This document shows, piece by piece, positions 1-8,514 of a stretch of 64,000 nt of DNA. Below the pieces are notes generated by a model, which saw only the letters and a program-made list of their open reading frames with translations, made no database searches and was not told the origin of the DNA. The stretch is from Sphingomonas sp. Leaf357 (GTDB lineage Bacteria; Pseudomonadota; Alphaproteobacteria; Sphingomonadales; Sphingomonadaceae): contig NZ_LMPM01000002.1 of assembly GCF_001423845.1 (NCBI RefSeq), positions 558,001-622,000 of the forward strand. Reading direction: 5' to 3'. Every line of letters begins with the position of its first letter. The stretch's first letter is position 1. Position numbers and translations under genes: made by a program.

Positions 1-495
1 GGCAACGGCTTCATCGCGGTATTCGTCGCCGCGCTCACGATCCGATCGACCTGCCCCGACGACGAATTCCACACCGCGATGTCCGATTTTTCCGGGCAGA
101 TCGAACGCGTGCTGATGGCGATGGTGATGCTGCTGTTCGGCTGGGCGATCGGCCGGGGATTGCTCTCGGCGCTCGACTGGCGCGGGGCGGCGATCGCCGT
201 GGCCCTGGTGTTCGTCATCCGCCCGCTGACGACGCTCGTCGCGTTCCACTGGTCGGGCGCGCCGGTGATGTCGCGGCATCTGATGGGCTTTTTCGGCATT
301 CGCGGGATCGGTACGTTCTTCTACCTGCAATATGCCTTCAACCGAGCGGATTTTGCGGAGCGGCACGCGATCTGGGCAGTCGCCGGCGCGACGATCCTGT
401 TGTCGATCGTCGTGCACGGGATGACCGCGACGCCGCTGATGGCCAAGGCGGACGCACGCCGCGAGCGCCGCCTGGCAAGAGAGAGCGGCGGATGA
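1..495 (+). CDS. Cation:proton antiporter, C-terminal part (5' end outside window)
   Basis: The reading frame is open from base 1, so the gene starts upstream and only the last 164 residues are present; the first internal Met (base 79) is not the real start. The fragment is very hydrophobic, with about four membrane segments, a GxRGIGxFFYLQYA stretch and a short basic cytoplasmic tail (DARRERRLARESGG). This layout fits the end of a CPA1-type Na+/H+ or K+/H+ antiporter, which exchanges cations for protons across the inner membrane. The family call rests on the C-terminal third only. A strong hairpin terminator follows the stop codon. Confidence 0.7.
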   Translation, partial: GNGFIAVFVAALTIRSTCPDDEFHTAMSDFSGQIERVLMAMVMLLFGWAIGRGLLSALDWRGAAIAVALVFVIRPLTTLVAFHWSGAPVMSRHLMGFFGIRGIGTFFYLQYAFNRADFAERHAIWAVAGATILLSIVVHGMTATPLMAKADARRERRLARESGG

Positions 496-519
496 TCCGC
501 CGCTCGCGACGCGCAGCAA

Positions 520-549
520 AAAGCCGCCGACCTTTCGGCCGGCGGCTTT
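520..549. terminator. Bidirectional rho-independent terminator
   Basis: AAAGCCGCCG pairs perfectly with CGGCGGCTTT across a 10-base loop that can pair two further G-C pairs. The A run on one side and the T run on the other let it work on both strands. It lies between the convergent antiporter (stop at 495) and PEP-CTERM gene (stop at 572). Confidence 0.85.
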
Positions 550-571
550 CCGTTCGCGTGACGAAGCGAAC

Positions 572-1183
572 TTATGCGTAGGTGACGGCGGTCGACACCT
601 TCGCACGGCGGCGCATGCCGAAGCCGACCATGCCGAAGCCGGTGAGCATCAAGGCCCAGGTCGCGGGCTCGGGAACGGCGGCTGCCGCCTGGGTGAACGA
701 GAACTGGCCGGTATAATCCGACGGATCGCCACCCGATACGGCACGGAACGGGCTGACATTATCGGCCGGGCTACGATCCCAGCCGAAACCGGTCAGCGTG
801 TAGGTGAGGCCGCCCACGGTCGCGCTGGTGCCACCGGTGAAGGTGCTGCCGACATACTGGCCCGAGATCGTCGCGCCGTCGGCGAAGATCAGCGTCAGGG
901 TGTAGAACGGATCCGAGTTGGTCGACGTACCGCCCGGGAAACCATCACCCGCGATGACATAGTTGTTCGAACCCGTCGTCGTCGCCGACGACGTGAAGTT
1001 GTCGTTCGGATTGATCACGTTGCCGAACGGGCGAACCAGAAACAGCGTGTAGAAGGTATCCGAGGAATTGGTGTTCCAGATCGTGCCGCTCGGGCCGTTC
1101 ACGCTCGCGCTGATCAGGTCGGCTGCGTTTGCGCCGGTCGTCATGCCAATGGCCGCGATCCCCGCCAGGATGTATTTCTTCAT
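572..1183 (-). CDS. PEP-CTERM (PEPxxWA) sorting-signal protein, function unknown
   Basis: A 203-residue exported protein. It has an N-terminal signal peptide (MKKYILAGIAAIGMTTGANA) and a body rich in Gly, Thr, Ser and Asn. Around residues 168-193 it carries VPEPATWALMLTGFG followed by a hydrophobic helix and an Arg cluster (MRRR). That is the PEPxxWA variant of the PEP-CTERM signal, recognised by exosortase and associated with exopolysaccharide-producing bacteria such as sphingomonads. No catalytic motif is visible, so it is probably a surface or matrix protein. An AGGAAC ribosome site precedes the ATG. The gene is monocistronic and has its own upstream palindrome. Confidence 0.85.
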   Translation of the reverse strand: MKKYILAGIAAIGMTTGANAADLISASVNGPSGTIWNTNSSDTFYTLFLVRPFGNVINPNDNFTSSATTTGSNNYVIAGDGFPGGTSTNSDPFYTLTLIFADGATISGQYVGSTFTGGTSATVGGLTYTLTGFGWDRSPADNVSPFRAVSGGDPSDYTGQFSFTQAAAAVPEPATWALMLTGFGMVGFGMRRRAKVSTAVTYA

Positions 1184-1517
1184 AAACGTTCCTACTTCTT
1201 AAGCTGACAAAAGTTTTCGCGCCGCGATCGCAATCGTCGCTCGCAAGTTGCGAGAGCAAACCACGCTGCAGACACGACAGTAGAAAAGCATGTTTCGTGC
1301 CACTGGCCTGTTTCGGCCATTCCTGATCACGTAAAATCGAATGTGTAATACTTGGCGACATGGCGCTATATTACCATCGAAATCAGGGTAGTTCTCGGCG
1401 TGGGATCAAACTCACATCGCCAAGTTTTCGTTCCGCTACGCATTGCAAATTGTTCGGTTCGGCGGACCGTCGAAACGCTTTGTCTCGAAACGGCACAGGC
1501 CGATCATGTGCCCTGGA
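1184..1517. promoter_or_regulatory. Intergenic region upstream of the PEP-CTERM gene, with a palindrome
   Basis: This 334-base gap has no gene. It must carry the promoter of the leftward PEP-CTERM gene. A near-perfect palindrome, CTCGCAAGTTGCGAG (1240-1254, 7-base arms, single central base), lies 57 bases upstream of that start codon and is a candidate operator. The rest of the gap shows no recognisable RNA or repeat. Confidence 0.4.
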
Positions 1518-2297
1518 TCAGCGACCGCGGGTCAAGGTGTCGATCTCCCGCTTCATCGCGTCGGCCCAGATCTGATAGCCCCGGGCATTGGGATGCAGAT
1601 AATCCGGCATCAGATCGCCGGGCAGCGTGCCATCGGGCGCGAGGAATTCGGGGCCGACATCGAGGTAGAACACGGTCTTGCGATCGGCCAATCCGGCGAT
1701 CAACGTGTTCGTGGCGTTTACCGCCAGACGCAACGGATCGTCGCTGCGGTTGCCACGCGGAAAGATGCCGAGCAGCAGGATTCTCGCGCCGGGCAGCTTG
1801 CGGCGGATCGCCTCGACCACGGCCGCCACGCCGTCGGCGGTTTCCGCAGGGCCCATGCGGTTGGCATTGGCCAGATTGTTCGTCCCGATCATCAGGACCA
1901 CCAGCTTCGGGGTCAGGCCGTCGAGTTCGCCATGGTCGATGCGCCACAGCACGTGCTGGGTCTCGTCGCCGGCGATGCCGATATTGTAGGGACGGAAGCG
2001 GCCGAAATAATCCTCGAAGATCTCGCGCTGCGGGTCGTTCCGCCACCAGTCGGTGATCGAATCGCCGACGAAGACCACATCGGTGCCGCCGGTCTTGATC
2101 AGGCGATCCTTGCGCGCGAGGAACGCCAGATGCCGGTCGAGATCCTTCTCGGCGGGCATGCGGCCACGATGCTGCGACGGTTGCGGATCAGCCTGAGCCG
2201 TGGGGGCGGCGGGCGCAAACGCGGGCATTGCGAGCAATCCGGCGATCAAGGCCGCGCGGGTCAAAACAGACCACTTCCGTCTTGCTGACAAATGCAT
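1518..2297 (-). CDS. Secreted SGNH/GDSL-family esterase
   Basis: 259 residues starting MHLSARRKW; this start has AGGAG eight bases upstream, whereas longer in-frame versions have no ribosome site and an unnatural Arg-rich N-terminus. A signal peptide covers residues 1 to about 36. SGNH blocks are visible: VGDSITDWW (nucleophile Ser80), GIAGDETQH (block II Gly), IGTNN (Asn140) and DYLHPN (Asp232/His235). The GDETQHVLWR stretch matches the platelet-activating-factor-acetylhydrolase-like branch, which includes carbohydrate deacetylases. It is the last gene of the arabinose/galactose operon, 11 bases after a GH43 gene, so it probably removes acetyl or similar esters from the glycan in the periplasm. 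The substrate is inferred from context. Confidence 0.85.
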   Translation of the reverse strand: MHLSARRKWSVLTRAALIAGLLAMPAFAPAAPTAQADPQPSQHRGRMPAEKDLDRHLAFLARKDRLIKTGGTDVVFVGDSITDWWRNDPQREIFEDYFGRFRPYNIGIAGDETQHVLWRIDHGELDGLTPKLVVLMIGTNNLANANRMGPAETADGVAAVVEAIRRKLPGARILLLGIFPRGNRSDDPLRLAVNATNTLIAGLADRKTVFYLDVGPEFLAPDGTLPGDLMPDYLHPNARGYQIWADAMKREIDTLTRGR

Positions 2298-2308
2298 CCG
2301 ACTCTCCT

Positions 2309-3343
2309 CTATCTGTGGTGCTGACGTCCGCTGCCGGGGGGCGGCACGTCCGCTTTGGTCGGGCGGGCGAAGACCGGCGTGCCGCCTGGCGACCAATCGA
2401 CGCGCTGGATCCGCGGCGCGCGTTTCGCGGTGCACTTCATGTCCGGCCCCGGATTGGCGTGATACACGATCCACGTCTCACGGCCGTCGGGCGAGGTGAA
2501 GAAGCCGTTATGGCCGGGCGCGAAGACGCCCTGGTCGGGGGCCTTGGCGATCACGGGCTGCGGCGTCTTGGTCCAGGCCTTGGGATCCAGCGGGTCGCTG
2601 CCGCGCGGCGCGCTGAGCAGGCCGATCGCATAATCGTCCGACCAGCAGGCGCTGGCGGAATAGCTGAGGAACAGATCTCCGTTCGGGCCGGCGAGAAATT
2701 CCGGGCCTTCCAATATCTGCCGCCCGCCCTGCCGCTCCCAGGCCCGGTCGGGCAGCGCGATGATCGTCTCCGGGCCGGTCAGCGTCCACGGATCGGACAT
2801 CGCCACGATCGCCAGATCGCTGTCGGGCCCGATATAGGGCGAATAGACGAAATAGCGTTTGCCGCCCTGTGCGAAGGTGGTGCCGTCGATGCCATTATTT
2901 TCGGTCTTCAGGCGACCGCGATCGACCCACGCGCCTTCGGTCGGGTCGTCGCCGGTATTTTCCAGGACGAAGATGCCGCGATGCGCGTCGTCGTCATGCC
3001 CGGCCTCGGCCGCGGTATAATAGATGTACCACGCGCCGCCGATTCGATGCAGTTCCGGTGCCCAGATCGATTGCGCGTTCGGCCCCGTGGCGGGCGGGGT
3101 CCACACCGTCGTTTCGGGTGCCTCGGCCAGCCGTGCGAGATCTCTGGTCTTGCGGATCGCCAGCCGGTTGCCGAGCGTGTTCATGTAGTAATAGGTGTCG
3201 CCCTGCCGGACGATCCAGGGGTCGGCGCCGGAGGGCAGCAGGGGATTGGCGATCGTCGCCTTAGGCCGGCGCGCATCCGCGGTCGCGCACGCAAGGCCGA
3301 GCGCAATCGCACCGGCCAGCGCGATCTTGCGGGCGGCGAGCAT
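2309..3343 (-). CDS. GH43-family glycoside hydrolase (secreted)
   Basis: 344 residues with signal peptide MLAARKIALAGAIALGLACA. The GH43 five-bladed propeller triad is visible: Asp in SGADPWIV (base), Asp in NGIDGTTF (pKa modulator) and Glu in ILEGPEFL (acid). APGHNGF and WIVYHA near the end are also GH43-typical. GH43 enzymes cleave alpha-L-arabinofuranosides or beta-xylosides; in this locus arabinose release is more likely. The start codon overlaps the stop of the KDPGal aldolase gene (TGATG), so the two are translationally coupled. Longer in-frame upstream extension only reads through the aldolase gene in another frame. Confidence 0.85.
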   Translation of the reverse strand: MLAARKIALAGAIALGLACATADARRPKATIANPLLPSGADPWIVRQGDTYYYMNTLGNRLAIRKTRDLARLAEAPETTVWTPPATGPNAQSIWAPELHRIGGAWYIYYTAAEAGHDDDAHRGIFVLENTGDDPTEGAWVDRGRLKTENNGIDGTTFAQGGKRYFVYSPYIGPDSDLAIVAMSDPWTLTGPETIIALPDRAWERQGGRQILEGPEFLAGPNGDLFLSYSASACWSDDYAIGLLSAPRGSDPLDPKAWTKTPQPVIAKAPDQGVFAPGHNGFFTSPDGRETWIVYHANPGPDMKCTAKRAPRIQRVDWSPGGTPVFARPTKADVPPPGSGRQHHR

Positions 3344-3987
3344 CAGCCCCTGAGACCGAGCGTATCGAGCGCGGTGGCAAAGGCGCGCGCATGGATCGCA
3401 ACCTGCTCCGCCGTGTCCCCCGGCCGGTACAGCGCCGATCCGAGCCCGAACCCGGCCGCGCCCGCCGCGACCCAGGGCGGCATCGTCTCGGGCGTGATCC
3501 CGCCGACGACCAACTTCGGTACCGCCGGCGGCAGCACCGCCGCAAGCGCCTTGACGACGCCGGGGCTCATCGCCTCGGCGGGGAAGAATTTCAGCGCGTG
3601 CGCGCCGGCGTGCAGCGCGGCGAACGCCTCGGTCGCGGTCCAGCAGCCCGGCAGCGAGGCAAGGCCGACCGAGACCGATGCGGCGATCACTTCGGGGTTG
3701 GTGTTGGGGGATACGATCATCCGCCCGCCGGCGTTGGCGACGGCGGAAACCTGATCGGTCGACAGCACCGTGCCTGCGCCGACCATCGCCACCCCCTCGA
3801 GATGCCGCGCCAGCCGCTCGATCGAGACGAGTGGATCGGGCGAATTCAGCGGCACCTCGATCAGCGTGAACCCGCCATCGACCAGCACGTCGCCGACCGC
3901 CTCGACCTCGTCCGGCGTGATGCCGCGCAAGATTGCGACCAGCGGGAAGCGGTCGAAAGCGGTCTTGAAATCCTGCGTGATGGTCAT
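3343..3987 (-). CDS. dgoA: 2-dehydro-3-deoxy-6-phosphogalactonate aldolase
   Basis: 214 residues, the normal length for the KDPG/KDPGal aldolase family (class I TIM barrel). The Schiff-base lysine is Lys133 in HALKFFPAEA and the catalytic Glu is Glu44 in LIEVPLNS. It splits KDPGal into pyruvate and D-glyceraldehyde-3-phosphate in the cytoplasm. The preceding gene is the matching kinase DgoK, overlapping by ATGA, which favours KDPGal over KDPG as substrate. Together they finish the De Ley-Doudoroff galactose route started by the 1-dehydrogenase in the same operon. Confidence 0.9.
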   Translation of the reverse strand: MTITQDFKTAFDRFPLVAILRGITPDEVEAVGDVLVDGGFTLIEVPLNSPDPLVSIERLARHLEGVAMVGAGTVLSTDQVSAVANAGGRMIVSPNTNPEVIAASVSVGLASLPGCWTATEAFAALHAGAHALKFFPAEAMSPGVVKALAAVLPPAVPKLVVGGITPETMPPWVAAGAAGFGLGSALYRPGDTAEQVAIHARAFATALDTLGLRG

Positions 3988-4865
3988 GGCAATCGGTTCC
4001 AGATGCTGGTGATGCCGCCGACAAAGGCGGCCTGACTGTCGATCATATGCGCCCGCCCGCCCGCCGCGGCGATCGCGGCGGCATAGAGCGCGCCGAGATT
4101 CGGATCGGCGAGCAGGAAGATGTCGCGCCCCCCCAAATGTTGTGCACGCACATCGGTGCCGATCAGCAGGCCACTGACATAGGATGCGGCTCCGGCATCT
4201 TCGCGAAGGCCGGTGACGAAATCGGCGCGCACGCCGAACAGGCGCGTGAGCAAGGCGTCGTCGGCGGCATCGGCCACGCCGCGCAGGAAATCCGGCCCCG
4301 GCTCGACGCTGTCGGTCATCTGAGCGGCGAGCAGGCTGTGCTTGTGGAGCAACGCGAACAGCTCACCGGTCATCGCCGTCGCAAACTGCGTGATCGCCCC
4401 GCCCGTCACCGTCGCCCATTTGCAATGCGTGCCCGGCTGGCACAGCACGGCATCGCCCGGAACCAGCCCTACTGCCACCGCGCCGAGCAGTTGCACCTCT
4501 TCGCCGCGCATCACGTCGGCGTGGCCCGCAGTGCGCAGCGCAACACCGGGCACGATCGCGGTGCGACCCGGTTCGACCCAGACGACCTTGTCGGCGAGCG
4601 CCGCCAGATCGGCCGGGCACTCGGCATACGGCACATTGATCCAGCCGCGGTTCGACCCGACCATGCCGGCGCACAGCATCGGCAGATCGCCCATCCGTGT
4701 ACGGATAGCGGCGACGTCCGACGCAAAACCGCCCTGCCCCACCGCCACAATGCCACGATCGTCGCGCTCGGTTTGCTCGACGACGCCCTCGACCACGCGG
4801 TACACCCGGCGATTGGTGGTGCCCCAATCGACCGCCAGGAACGGACCGCGCGACGGCTCAGTCAT
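3984..4865 (-). CDS. dgoK: 2-dehydro-3-deoxygalactonokinase
   Basis: 293 residues starting MTEPSRGPF, which overlaps the stop of the upstream dehydrogenase gene by eight bases. The N-terminal phosphate-binding block VDWGTTNRRVYR is typical of DgoK, as are CAGMVGSNRGW, PGTHCKWA and the C-terminal ALYAAAI region. It phosphorylates 2-keto-3-deoxy-D-galactonate with ATP to give KDPGal for DgoA. It is present alongside the L-arabinose-specific genes, which indicates the operon handles both D-galactose and L-arabinose. Confidence 0.92.
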   Translation of the reverse strand: MTEPSRGPFLAVDWGTTNRRVYRVVEGVVEQTERDDRGIVAVGQGGFASDVAAIRTRMGDLPMLCAGMVGSNRGWINVPYAECPADLAALADKVVWVEPGRTAIVPGVALRTAGHADVMRGEEVQLLGAVAVGLVPGDAVLCQPGTHCKWATVTGGAITQFATAMTGELFALLHKHSLLAAQMTDSVEPGPDFLRGVADAADDALLTRLFGVRADFVTGLREDAGAASYVSGLLIGTDVRAQHLGGRDIFLLADPNLGALYAAAIAAAGGRAHMIDSQAAFVGGITSIWNRLP

Positions 4866-5784
4866 GGAACGCTTCGGTCGTCTCGCGCCGTCCGCGCAGG
4901 AAGGCGTCGGCGACCAACCGCAGCGGATCGGTATCGACATCGCTGCGCCCGCCATGAATCAGCGAGGCGAAGCGCGCGTACAGGCCGGGATATTCGCGGT
5001 CCTCGCTTCGATCGGTGCCGGTGGGCAGCGACAGCACCGCGCCGCCGTTCGACAGCTTCATCGTGCCGGCATCGGTCTCGACGATGATGTCCCAGCTCTG
5101 CGGCCCGGTCTGGCGCCAGTCGAGATCCATCGTGATCGGCGCGCCGGTCGTATCGCGGAACTCGATATCGGCCGCGATCGGCGCGGCGCGATTGGCCGGG
5201 ATCGTCAGCGTCGCGCCCTTGAGAAAGAACGGGCGCGGCAGGATATGCGTCGCGATTGACAGCGCGTTGATGCCGGGATCGAACACGCCGAGGCCACCCG
5301 GCTCCCAGATCCACGCCTGCCCCGGATGCCAGACGCGCACGTCCTCGCGCCAGACGATCGCGACCCGGTCGATCCGCCGTTCGGCCAGCCACGCACGCGC
5401 TGGCGCGACCCCCGCGGCGAAGCGCGAATGCCATGCGGCGAACAACGTCACGCCCACCTTGCGCGCCTGATCGTCGAGCGCGGCGACCTCCGCCAGCGTC
5501 GCGCCGGGCGGCTTTTCGAGAAATACGTGCACGCCACGCGCGAGCGCCTGCGCCGCGAGATCGTAGCGCACCTGTGGCGGCGTGCAGAGCGCGACGGCAT
5601 CGACCGCCGGCCCTTCCGCCAGCAGCGCATCGAGGCTCTTATGATGCGCGACGCCCGCCACGCCCGGATCGTGCGGAGACACCGTGGCGGCCAGCCCGAA
5701 GGCGGCGTTGCCGGCGATCGCGGGCAGATGCTGGTCGCGCGCGATCTTGCCCATGCCGACGACGGCGATGCGGATCGGGTCCAT
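4858..5784 (-). CDS. D-galactose / L-arabinose 1-dehydrogenase (Gfo/Idh/MocA fold)
   Basis: 308 residues. The N-terminal Rossmann motif is VVGMGKIA and the conserved EKPP catalytic block is at residues 90-93, followed by the Gfo/Idh C-terminal domain with the FDPGINAL stretch. Length and motifs match the galactose/arabinose 1-dehydrogenase group known from Pseudomonas and Azospirillum, which oxidises D-galactose and L-arabinose to their lactones with NAD(P)+. Both downstream routes are encoded around it (DgoK/DgoA and AraD1/semialdehyde dehydrogenase), so a dual-substrate enzyme makes sense. The start overlaps the upstream stop (TGATG). Confidence 0.85.
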   Translation of the reverse strand: MDPIRIAVVGMGKIARDQHLPAIAGNAAFGLAATVSPHDPGVAGVAHHKSLDALLAEGPAVDAVALCTPPQVRYDLAAQALARGVHVFLEKPPGATLAEVAALDDQARKVGVTLFAAWHSRFAAGVAPARAWLAERRIDRVAIVWREDVRVWHPGQAWIWEPGGLGVFDPGINALSIATHILPRPFFLKGATLTIPANRAAPIAADIEFRDTTGAPITMDLDWRQTGPQSWDIIVETDAGTMKLSNGGAVLSLPTGTDRSEDREYPGLYARFASLIHGGRSDVDTDPLRLVADAFLRGRRETTEAFHD

Positions 5785-6776
5785 CAGAGCGCGCGGACGC
5801 TGACGGGCTCCGCCGCCGCACGGGCCAGCGGGTTCCGTACCGGCAGCGTGAAGGGCGCGGCGTCGATCTCGAACACGTCGCCGGTCTCGGTCCGCACGCC
5901 ATCGGTGAAGGACAGGGTCGCGGTGCCGAAGAAATGAATGTGGATGTCGCCGGGGCGGCGGAACAGCGCATATTTGAAATGATGCGCCTCAAGATTGGCG
6001 ATGCTGTGCGACATGTTGTCCTCGCCCGACAGAAACGGCTTTTCCCACACCGTCTCGCCGTTTCGCACGATGCGGCTGTTGCCCTCGACATGGCACGGCG
6101 GCGGGCCGACCAGAAGTTCCGGCCCGAGAGCGGCCTGGCGCAATTTGGAATGGGCGAGCCACAAATAATTGTGCCGCTCAGTCACATGATCGCTGAATTC
6201 GTTGGCGAGGCACAGGCCGAGCCGGAACGGCGTGCCGTCCGGCCCGATCAGATAGATGCCGGCCAGTTCAGGCTCCTCGCCGCCGTCCTGCGCGAAATCG
6301 GGCATGGTCAGCGGCGCGCCCGGTGCGACCAGTTGCGATCCGTCGCCCTTGTAGAACCATTCCGGCTGCTGCCCGGTCTGGCCATCGGCGGGCTTTCCGC
6401 CAGCGACCCCCTCCAGGAACATCCGCATCGAATCCGTCTTCGCCTCGGTCACGGACGTCTCGCGGTGCATCTGGTCGCGTCCCTCCGCCGAGCCCAGATG
6501 CGTCAGCCCGGTGCCGGTGAGCAGCACATGTGCATCGTCATCATGATCGATCGGCGCGATCAATCGCCCGGCCGCATGTTCCGCCGCCAGATCGACCGCT
6601 TCGCCGGTACCGCAGGATGCTACAACCTGCTCCAACGTCGAGCCACCGGCGATCGCGCGCGCGGCAAGGGCGCGGACGCTGGCCATGCCGGGTACGAACG
6701 TCGCCGTGTCGTCACGCGCCGCGATCACCGATCGCGTGCCATCGGCGGCGCGATGCTGCAGCAGACGGAATGCCAT
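5784..6776 (-). CDS. AraD1-type L-2-keto-3-deoxyarabonate dehydratase (FAH fold)
   Basis: 330 residues of the fumarylacetoacetate-hydrolase superfamily, AraD1/GguC type. Visible features include EPELAGIYL, the LANEFSDHVTE metal-site region, ALGPELLVGP and HIHFFGTATLSF near the end. FAH-fold proteins in oxidative pentose loci dehydrate 2-keto-3-deoxy-pentonate to 2-oxoglutarate semialdehyde. The adjacent gene makes the dehydrogenase that takes that product. Azospirillum uses an unrelated DHDPS-type enzyme for this step, so this locus has the FAH alternative. Activity is inferred from family and neighbours. Confidence 0.82.
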   Translation of the reverse strand: MAFRLLQHRAADGTRSVIAARDDTATFVPGMASVRALAARAIAGGSTLEQVVASCGTGEAVDLAAEHAAGRLIAPIDHDDDAHVLLTGTGLTHLGSAEGRDQMHRETSVTEAKTDSMRMFLEGVAGGKPADGQTGQQPEWFYKGDGSQLVAPGAPLTMPDFAQDGGEEPELAGIYLIGPDGTPFRLGLCLANEFSDHVTERHNYLWLAHSKLRQAALGPELLVGPPPCHVEGNSRIVRNGETVWEKPFLSGEDNMSHSIANLEAHHFKYALFRRPGDIHIHFFGTATLSFTDGVRTETGDVFEIDAAPFTLPVRNPLARAAAEPVSVRAL

Positions 6777-6838
6777 AAACTCTCTCCCTGATCCTGTGCC
6801 GTCGTTGCGGCCTGCTTCTCAATCTCGGCCCGGAAATC

Positions 6839-8407
6839 TCAGCCGAGGCTGAGCGTACCATCCTGCAAGCGGGGCACGCCGTCGCCCATGGCATCATTGC
6901 GCAGTTCGGGCGGCAACACGCCCTGCGCGAGATTCTGATACGATACCGGGCGCAGGAAGCGGTCGATCGCGAGGCTGCCGACCGAGGTGGTCCGCGCATC
7001 GGACGTCGCCGGATAGGGGCCGCCATGCACCATCGCGTGCGCCACCTCGACGCCCGTCGGCCAGCCATTGGCGAGGATCCGCCCGACCCTGCGCTCCAGC
7101 ACCGGGAGCAACCGCGTGGCGATCGGCTCGTCCTGCGCATCCATGTGCAAAGTGGCGGTCAACTGGCCTTCGAGACCCTCGATCACGCGCCGCAGTTCGG
7201 CTTCGTCCCGGCACTTCACCAGGATCGAGGACGCCCCGAACACTTCGTGGCCCAGCGCCTTTTCCGCGAGGAAGGCATCGGCGGTCGTGGCGAAGAACGC
7301 CGCCTGACCGCGCGTGACGCCGTTCCCTTCCTTGCCGCGAGCGATCGTCTCGACGCCCTTGCTGCCCGCCAGCGTCTCGACGCCCTGTCGATAGGCGGCG
7401 TGGATGCCGGTGGTCAGCATCGTGCCGGCCTCGGCCTCGACCAGAGTATCGCCGGCTGCGGCGACGAATGCGTCGAGCCCCTCGCCGTCGATCGCGAGCA
7501 CGAGGCCGGGATTGGTGCAGAACTGCCCCGCCCCCATCGTCAGCGACCCAACGAACGCCGTGCCCAACGCCGCTCCGCGCGCCTCGAGCGCCGCCGGCAG
7601 CAGCACGACCGGGTTGATGCTCGACATTTCCGCATAGACCGGGATCGGCACCGCCCTAGCCTGCGCCAGCGCGACCAGAGCGAGGCCACCGCCGCGCGAC
7701 CCGGTGAAGCCGACCGCGGCGATGCGCGGATCCTTGACCAGGGCACTGCCGAGGTCCGTGCCAGGGCCGACGAGATGCGAGAACACACCCTCGGGCAAGC
7801 CGCAGGCCGCGACCGCGCGGTGGATCGCGTCCGCCACCAAGGCACCGGTCTGCGGGTGCGCCGGATGGCCCTTCACCACTACCGGGCATCCGGCCGCCAG
7901 CGCCGACGCGGTATCACCACCGGCGGTCGAGAAAGCGAGCGGGAAGTTCGATGCGCCGAACACGGCCACCGGGCCGAGCGGGATCATGCGCAGCCGGAGA
8001 TCGGGACGCGGCAAGGGCTGGCGATCCGGCAGCGCGGGATCGATCCGCAGGCCAAGCCACGCACCGCTGCGCACCACCCCGGCAAACAGCTTCAACTGAC
8101 CGACCGTCCGGCCACGTTCGCCCTCCAGACGCGCCCGCGGCAGGCCGCTCTCGCGCATCGCGGCGACGATCAGATCGTCGCCGATGCCCAGGATTTCTTC
8201 GGCGATCCTTTCCAGGAATTGGGCGCGCGCCTCGCGGTCGGTCGCGCGGTATTCGTCGAACGCCGCATCCGCCGCCGCGCACGCTGCCGCGACATCGTCC
8301 GGACCATGCACCGCGAACGCGTCGCCGACCGGCTCGCCGGTTTCGGCGGCAACGGAACGGAAGTCAGACGTGTCGGCGCGAGTCATCGTGGCGGTGTCGG
8401 CGGTCAT
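6839..8407 (-). CDS. 2-oxoglutarate semialdehyde (2,5-dioxovalerate) dehydrogenase
   Basis: 522 residues, aldehyde dehydrogenase superfamily. The nucleophilic Cys297 lies in [10 protein letters not shown] and the general-base Glu260 in YAEMSSINP; the NAD(P) motif is FTGSRGGG and the substrate-channel block [10 protein letters not shown]. It matches the long KGSADH form that oxidises 2-oxoglutarate semialdehyde to 2-oxoglutarate, the last step of non-phosphorylative L-arabinose/D-xylose breakdown. It is the first gene of a seven-gene operon (down to 1518). An AGGAG site lies just upstream of the ATG, and directly beyond it is a putative GntR operator. Confidence 0.92.
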   Translation of the reverse strand: MTADTATMTRADTSDFRSVAAETGEPVGDAFAVHGPDDVAAACAAADAAFDEYRATDREARAQFLERIAEEILGIGDDLIVAAMRESGLPRARLEGERGRTVGQLKLFAGVVRSGAWLGLRIDPALPDRQPLPRPDLRLRMIPLGPVAVFGASNFPLAFSTAGGDTASALAAGCPVVVKGHPAHPQTGALVADAIHRAVAACGLPEGVFSHLVGPGTDLGSALVKDPRIAAVGFTGSRGGGLALVALAQARAVPIPVYAEMSSINPVVLLPAALEARGAALGTAFVGSLTMGAGQFCTNPGLVLAIDGEGLDAFVAAAGDTLVEAEAGTMLTTGIHAAYRQGVETLAGSKGVETIARGKEGNGVTRGQAAFFATTADAFLAEKALGHEVFGASSILVKCRDEAELRRVIEGLEGQLTATLHMDAQDEPIATRLLPVLERRVGRILANGWPTGVEVAHAMVHGGPYPATSDARTTSVGSLAIDRFLRPVSYQNLAQGVLPPELRNDAMGDGVPRLQDGTLSLG

Positions 8408-8416
8408 TTGGCTCTC

Positions 8417-8437
8417 CTGATTACTCCGACATATGAT
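8417..8437. promoter_or_regulatory. Putative GntR operator, copy A
   Basis: Read on the minus strand the core is ATGTCGGAGTAAT, centred on 8427. It ends just before the AGGAG of the semialdehyde dehydrogenase gene and lies in the divergent gap to the GntR regulator gene. The TGTCGGA(C/G) core recurs at 17198, 17341, 21040 and 22454. The spacing of operator, AGGAG and ATG is nearly the same as in the copy at 21040. Confidence 0.65.
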
Positions 8438-8514
8438 GCGAAGGTGCGAAACGCAATGATTTGTCGTTCCACCCGGCGGATGCGCCTGTTAGGTACCCCC
8501 GAGGAGGCCGGCAC

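Noticed and set aside
2228..3754. 508-codon plus-strand frame over the GH43/aldolase genes
   Set aside because: It is antisense to two clear genes and has no recognisable motifs.
4047..5087. 346-codon plus-strand frame over dgoK
   Set aside because: It is a shadow of dgoK and the dehydrogenase gene, with shadow-like Arg/Ala-rich composition.
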